The notes beneath the pieces were generated by a model. The model made no database searches. It was not told where the DNA came from and worked only from the letters and a program-made list of their open reading frames with translations. A stretch of DNA of 64,000 bases from the NCBI GenBank assembly GCA_963824095.1, contig CAWGNS010000008.1, positions 1,922,001 to 1,986,000 of the forward strand, read 5' to 3'. The DNA comes from JBBDWJ01 sp963824095. GTDB lineage: Bacteria; Acidobacteriota; Terriglobia; Bryobacterales; UBA6623. The position numbers and the translations under genes are program-made. Shown here one piece after another: positions 58,976 to 64,000 of the stretch (position 1 is its first letter; each line of letters starts with the position of its first letter).

Positions 58976-59079
58976 GACAGAACTCTATCCTCGGGCCATC
59001 CGCTCCCGCCAAATGCGCAGAACCAGCCCCTCGTTCACATATCGGGTCAGGATTTCTGGCGCGACCCGCCGCCGGGCGG

Positions 59080-59958
59080 CTAGTCGCCTTCTTTTTCGAC
59101 CTGGAAGTACTCCAACTCGACCGGGGTGCCGCGCCCGAAGATCGTCACCATCACCTTCAGCGTATTGCGGTCCTCGTTGACCTCTTCCACACTCCCCGAG
59201 AAGTTGGAGAACGGGCCATCGACAATCTTGACCCGGTCGTTCTTCTCGAAGGTCATCTTCGGCCTGGGCTTTTCCGCCGAGGTCTTCTGGCGGTAGAGCG
59301 TCTGGTTGACTTCATCGGCCGTCAACGGAGTGGGCACCTGCCCGCCGCCGACAAAACCGGTGACGCGCGGCGTGTTCTTGACCACGTGCCACAATTCGTC
59401 GTCCATGTCGAGCTGCACCAGCACATAGCCGGGGTAGAGCATGCGCTTGCTGGTCACTTTCTTACCGCTGCGCATCTCGACCACGTCCTCGGTGGGGATC
59501 AGGATCTCACCCACCCGGTCGCCGAAACCGAACGCCTCGGCGCGGCTGCGCAAGCTCTCTTTAACCTTGTTCTCAAAGCCGGAGTAGGTGTGGATGATGT
59601 ACCAGTCCATCCCCGGGATGCCGATCTGCCTCCCGTTTTCGCCTTCCTCGCCCGGCTCGGCGTCAGCAGCAGCAGCGGACGCCTCGGGCTCCTCCACTGG
59701 CGCCGCCGGCGACTCCTCTACGGCCGGCGGCTCTTCAACCACAGCCTGCTCGCCGCTTTCGCCCTCGTCCACCGGCGAGTCATCGACGGCCGCCTCCGGC
59801 CCGGTCGCGTCTTCTTCCGCCGGCGACACCCCGGAATCGGACAAGTCCTGAACGTCCGCGCCATCGGCCGCGGCGGACAAACTCGCATCGGCAGCCGGTC
59901 CAGCCGGGGCTTCCTGTGTCTCGGGGCTCAGCTCGTCCTTGGGGTTCGGTTCGCTCAC
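59080..59958 (-). CDS. nusG: Transcription termination/antitermination protein NusG with acidic N-terminal extension
   Basis: 292 residues. The NusG core starts at Met117 (MDWYIIHTYSGFENKVKESL) and ends with the KOW domain (FEKNDRVKIVDGPFSNFSGSVEEVNEDRNTLKVMVTIFGR), 176 residues in all, the usual size. Residues 1-116 are an Ala/Glu/Pro/Asp-rich acidic extension. Met117 has no ribosome site at the right distance (GGGAGG lies 18 nt upstream), and the extension keeps an open frame with strong codon bias, so the long form is preferred. NusG binds RNA polymerase and couples it to ribosomes or Rho. secE lies 24 nt upstream. Confidence 0.94.
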   Translation of the reverse strand: MSEPNPKDELSPETQEAPAGPAADASLSAAADGADVQDLSDSGVSPAEEDATGPEAAVDDSPVDEGESGEQAVVEEPPAVEESPAAPVEEPEASAAAADAEPGEEGENGRQIGIPGMDWYIIHTYSGFENKVKESLRSRAEAFGFGDRVGEILIPTEDVVEMRSGKKVTSKRMLYPGYVLVQLDMDDELWHVVKNTPRVTGFVGGGQVPTPLTADEVNQTLYRQKTSAEKPRPKMTFEKNDRVKIVDGPFSNFSGSVEEVNEDRNTLKVMVTIFGRGTPVELEYFQVEKEGD

Positions 59959-59982
59959 GATATCCTCAACGGGTCCCGGCGC

Positions 59983-60249
59983 TTAGCTCGTGAAATAATC
60001 GTAGAGCCTTCTCATTCCGGTGGATAGCCCGTAATCGACCACCGCGAAATACACGGCAAACAGAAAGACGGTGACCAGAACCACCGCGGTGGTCGCCTGC
60101 ACTTGCACGCGGGTCGGCCAGGTGACCATCTTCATTTCCCGCTTGATACCGTCATAGAAGGTACGGAAACGCGCAGGCCAGCCCTTTACTCTCTCGACAA
60201 GACCGCCGCTGTCCGCCGCCTTAGCCGCCGATTTTGCCGCTGTCGCCAT
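59983..60249 (-). CDS. secE: Preprotein translocase subunit SecE
   Basis: 88 residues with one membrane helix (TAVVLVTVFLFAVYFAVVDYGLS) after an amphipathic segment (RFRTFYDGIKREMKMVTWPTRVQVQ), the conserved WP-containing SecE signature. It stabilises SecY in the translocon. The short single-helix form is the common one outside enterics. It lies between tRNA-Trp and nusG. Confidence 0.95.
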   Translation of the reverse strand: MATAAKSAAKAADSGGLVERVKGWPARFRTFYDGIKREMKMVTWPTRVQVQATTAVVLVTVFLFAVYFAVVDYGLSTGMRRLYDYFTS

Positions 60250-60415
60250 GAGTCGTCTCCGTTTCTCGCCCGCGGGGCAATCGCTGCCTGCTCCCGCAGG
60301 CCCGGCCTTGGCACGCGGCTATTTCACTCGAGCGTTCTTGCCGGCAAACGCTCGACCGCTTTCCGCCACGGACTCAACCGCGCCGATTCCCGACCAAAGC
60401 CAACATGCAAGAAGC

Positions 60416-60489
60416 TGGCAGGGGCGGAGGGAATCGAACCCCCAGTGGCGGTTTTGGAGACCGCTGGTTTACCGTTAACCGACGCCCCT
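60416..60489 (-). tRNA. tRNA-Trp (anticodon CCA)
   Basis: Cloverleaf on the minus strand with acceptor stem AGGGGCG/CGCCCCT, discriminator G and encoded CCA (60416-60418). The anticodon CCA lies at 60455-60457. It sits between rpmG and secE, a frequent location in many phyla. Confidence 0.97.
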
Positions 60490-60579
60490 ACAAAACTGGA
60501 CGGAGGATTCGCAGGCCCCGCTGGGTTGCCCGATTCGGCCCCGGGCCGGCCCTTGAATCATCCTACCACTTGCCGTGCG

Positions 60580-60732
60580 TTACTTCACCTCGCGGTGTAT
60601 CGTATGCTTCCGAAGCTTCGGACAGTACTTCTTGAGCTCCAGACGCCCTTGCTGCTTCTTCTTGTTCTTGGTCGTGGTGTAGTTGCGTTCCTTCGACTCG
60701 GTGCACTCGAGCGTAATCACTTCGCGCGCCAT
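60580..60732 (-). CDS. rpmG: 50S ribosomal protein L33, with partly lost zinc ribbon
   Basis: A short gene of 50 residues. The body YTTTKNKKKQQGRLELKKYCP and ending RKHTIHREVK are typical L33. In zinc-binding L33 two CxxC motifs hold the metal; here they read CTES (Cys10, Ser13) and CPKL (Cys37, Leu40), so each has lost its second cysteine. Zinc binding by the canonical four-Cys site is therefore unlikely. The gene lies 17 nt after tuf and before tRNA-Trp, the standard tuf-rpmG-trnW-secE order, which supports the call. A longer frame overlapping it in another phase is spurious. Confidence 0.95.
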   Translation of the reverse strand: MAREVITLECTESKERNYTTTKNKKKQQGRLELKKYCPKLRKHTIHREVK

Positions 60733-60749
60733 ATATCCCTTTCCTGGGT

Positions 60750-61937
<1,188 letters not shown>

Positions 61938-61982
61938 GCTGCTGTCTCCTAACCGCCTCCCGCGGCCGCCCGGCGATGGTAC

Positions 61983-62069
61983 TGGTGGACGGGGGAGGAT
62001 TCGAACCTCCGAAGGACGTAGTCCGGCAGATTTACAGTCTGCTGCCTTTGACCGCTCGGCAACCCGTCC
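61983..62069 (-). tRNA. tRNA-Tyr (anticodon GTA)
   Basis: Class II tRNA with a long variable arm. The acceptor stem is GGACGGG with one non-Watson-Crick position at its base, the discriminator is A, and CCA is encoded (61983-61985). The anticodon GTA lies at 62033-62035. It is the last tRNA before tuf. Confidence 0.96.
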
Positions 62070-62159
62070 GCGACAAAACCCAACTCTTCTAGCGCGCCTT
62101 CACGCCGCGGCGCTCTGCTTCCAATACCTTCGCGATGTTTTGGAAGATCTTGCGTGAAG

Positions 62160-62235
<76 letters not shown>

Positions 62236-62268
62236 CCAATATCTTTCCGGTTTCCCGAAAGAAAACTC

Positions 62269-62343
62269 TGGAGCGGGAGACGGGAATCGAACCCGCAACC
62301 AACAGCTTGGAAGGCTGTGACTCTACCATTGAGTTACTCCCGC
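62269..62343 (-). tRNA. tRNA-Gly (anticodon TCC)
   Basis: Cloverleaf with acceptor stem GCGGGAG/CTCCCGC, discriminator T and encoded CCA (62269-62271). The anticodon TCC lies at 62309-62311 in the loop CTTCCAA. It reads GGA/GGG. Confidence 0.97.
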
Positions 62344-62416
62344 TTCCGCTAAGTCCGGTTGTAGCTCGGCCTGTTACCCGCCGCCAGCCATCTGGTCGCT
62401 GAACATTGCAAAGCCG

Positions 62417-62492
62417 TGGAGCTGGCGGAGGGATTTGAACCCCCGACCCTCTGATTACAAATCAGATGCTCTACCAACTGAGCTACGCCAGC
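62417..62492 (-). tRNA. tRNA-Thr (anticodon TGT)
   Basis: Cloverleaf with acceptor stem GCTGGCG/CGCCAGC, discriminator T and encoded CCA (62417-62419). The anticodon TGT lies at 62457-62459 in the loop TTTGTAA. It is the first gene of the tRNA-tuf transcript. Confidence 0.97.
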
Positions 62493-62510
62493 GCGCACAA
62501 AGACACACTT

Positions 62511-62540
62511 ATAGTAACGCAGGCGATTTTGTCCCAGCAA
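62511..62540 (-). promoter_or_regulatory. Promoter of the tRNA-tuf cluster
   Basis: On the minus strand TTGCTG (62535-62540) and TACTAT (62511-62516) are separated by 18 nt. They lie about 20 nt before the first tRNA-Thr and would give a leader of around 12 nt. The following GC-poor stretch fits a strong stable-RNA promoter. Confidence 0.55.
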
Positions 62541-63101
62541 GACGGCCGAACTTCTGAGGAAACAGGAGTTAACGTACGCTCGGGCGCGGGACGAGCCCAG
62601 AGGTCCTCGGTTCCAGAACTCTAACCTAAGTATAGGAACCCGATTCAAATGGCGTCAATGGCCCGCGAAGGTACTTTTTTGGCTCCCGTGGGCCCGGCCA
62701 CCCTCGATAATCGCGTCTCCCGGCCCCGTAGCGCAGGGCTGGTGCTTTTCCAGACCTGCGGCTTTGCTCGAAACCACTCCCACCCCGGCGACGCCAGATC
62801 GATTCACTCCGGCGCCCAATCGATCCTGAATGCCGCGATCCAGCAGATCCCCCATGCTTAGGCCACGCAAGCATCGCCGCCGACCGCAATCGGCGGCCTT
62901 CCCGCGCCCCGCTCCCGACCGCCCTCCTAGGGCTCCAAAACACATCCCCGCCGGGCCGGTTTTGCCGATTTGTCCAGCCCGATCCGCATGCTAAAGTATC
63001 AGAAACGATCACGCTTTCCGGCGCCGCCGACTGGGGGTGGCGTCCTTTCCCGGAGCGCGTCTTTCGCCCGTGAATCCCAGCGATTCCGTTTGTCTTTCCC
63101 C
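62541..63101. other. Divergent gap between the tRNA-tuf cluster and scpA
   Basis: No supported gene. The plus strand has TTGTCC (62970-62975) and TAAAGT (62992-62997) spaced by 16 nt, a possible scpA promoter. A GGTTCC/GGAACC inverted repeat with 20 nt between arms lies near 62608-62640. The remainder shows no recognisable RNA or repeat. Confidence 0.35.
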
Positions 63102-64000
63102 GTGAGCGATTCTAGTTCTTCGACTGTTCGTCAACGCCAAACCGCGCCGGGGGCCGAGGCTGCCGAAGCCTCCGAACCCGTCGCACAGCCCGGTCCAGCC
63201 GCTGCCGAACCGCAGGCGGGGCCGGAAAACGCGGCGGGCGCGCCCCAGGCTGACAACACCGCCAACGACGACGGCAGAGCCGGGGACTCGTCGATGGACG
63301 TCCATCTGGAGAAATACGACGGCCCGCTCGACCTACTGCTCGACCTGATCCGCTCGCAAAAGATCAACATCTACGACATCCCGATCGCCCAGATCACGGC
63401 CCAATATCTTGAGTATCTGCGGCATGCCGAGGACCTGAGCATCGACCTGGGCGGCGAGTTCGTCTTCATGGCGGCGACCCTGATCCACATCAAGTCGAAG
63501 ATGCTGCTGCCCAAGGATCCCAGCGTGCCCGAGGAAGAGCAGGAGGATCCGCGCGACGAGCTGGTGCAGCGCCTGCTCGAGCACGAAAAATACCTGCAGG
63601 CGGCCCAGATGTTACGCGAAAAGCGGGTGGTCGAGGAAAACGTCTGGTCCAACCCGCCCTTGCAGGCCTTTCTGGACGAAGAGGAAGACCCCGGCTTCGC
63701 GGTGACGGTCTTTGACCTGGTCAAGACCTTCGAGAAGGTTCTGGAGCGCTACAAGCAACGCCCCACCTACCAGATCGGCGACCCCGACGTGTCGGTCCGC
63801 AGCCGTATCGAGTATCTGAAAAACCGGCTTCTGGGGCAGGATGAGCCGCTGGTGCTGCGCGAGCTTTTCGAGCGCCAACCCAGCCGCCGGGCGCTGCTGG
63901 CGACGTTTCTGGCGGTGCTCGAGATGGTGCGCATGCAGGCGGTGCTGCTGCGGCAGTCCGATCAGTTCGGCGAGATCGAGATTCGCAAGCACAAGATGTT
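63102..64000 (+). CDS. scpA: Segregation and condensation protein A, 3' end beyond the window
   Basis: The frame is open to the window end (299+ residues visible). The ScpA core begins at Met65 (63294) with VHLEKYDGPLDLLLDLIRSQKINIYDIPIAQITAQYLEYL, the kleisin N-terminal signature; IKSKMLLPKD follows. ScpA bridges SMC dimers with ScpB for chromosome condensation. The start is uncertain: GTG at 63102 follows the candidate promoter and gives a 64-residue Ala/Pro/Glu-rich extension; ATG at 63294 gives the classic start but has no good ribosome site; ATG at 62988 overlaps the promoter. Confidence 0.9.
   Translation, partial: MSDSSSSTVRQRQTAPGAEAAEASEPVAQPGPAAAEPQAGPENAAGAPQADNTANDDGRAGDSSMDVHLEKYDGPLDLLLDLIRSQKINIYDIPIAQITAQYLEYLRHAEDLSIDLGGEFVFMAATLIHIKSKMLLPKDPSVPEEEQEDPRDELVQRLLEHEKYLQAAQMLREKRVVEENVWSNPPLQAFLDEEEDPGFAVTVFDLVKTFEKVLERYKQRPTYQIGDPDVSVRSRIEYLKNRLLGQDEPLVLRELFERQPSRRALLATFLAVLEMVRMQAVLLRQSDQFGEIEIRKHKM

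Overview
This is a GC-rich bacterial chromosome segment, most likely from an acidobacterium of the Bryobacterales / Candidatus Solibacter type. The best lineage clue is the C-terminal module of the secreted protein at 3321-6686, which matches the TIGR03437 type known mainly from that group. Supporting hints are TTG starts with good Shine-Dalgarno sites, a B. subtilis-like sdhC-sdhA-sdhB order, and many GC-rich intergenic hairpins. No phage, CRISPR array, plasmid or intact insertion sequence is visible.

Layout. 1-6.7 kb: tail of an EamA transporter, a large secreted PIG-L deacetylase, and a large secreted Ig-repeat/TIGR03437 protein. 6.8-14.5 kb: tRNA-Arg, dnaB, a small exported protein, a Tex-like RNA-binding protein, and pckA. 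14.6-19.7 kb: a YbbA/YbbP-like ABC system divergent from a TesA-like esterase (as in E. coli), then an EamA transporter; the ATPase and the transporter each carry one single-base frameshift. 20-24.3 kb: a GlcD-GlcF-type FAD/Fe-S fusion and a PLP aminotransferase. 24.5-32.8 kb: tig-clpP, sdhCAB, a secreted alpha/beta hydrolase and an NAD-type isocitrate dehydrogenase. 33-43.2 kb: ftsK, uppP and a LarA-like protein on the minus strand; ruvX-mltG, an unknown gene, a LolA-like protein with an FtsX/MacB-type ABC pair, and a UPF0158 protein on the plus strand. 43.2-62.5 kb is almost wholly minus-strand information processing: four tRNAs, tuf, rpmG, tRNA-Trp, secE, nusG, rplKAJL, rpoBC, dnaG and rpoD. 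The window ends inside scpA.

Points that stand out. (1) RpoB carries a 60-residue insertion with eight paired cysteines (two predicted zinc ribbons). (2) rpoB has a near-consensus extended -10 promoter about 370 nt upstream, giving a long structured leader. (3) Families of intergenic hairpins occur in inverted pairs, with apparent compensatory base changes. (4) Three genes share a TATAAT-N9-ATG arrangement that predicts almost leaderless mRNAs. (5) Tex, NusG, ScpA, FtsK, trigger factor and RpoC all carry acidic or Ala/Pro/Glu-rich disordered segments. (6) rpmG encodes an L33 in which each CxxC motif has lost its second cysteine. I see no self-contained new defence or mobile system. The most promising unexplained signals are the rpoB leader, the RpoB insertion and the paired hairpin elements.
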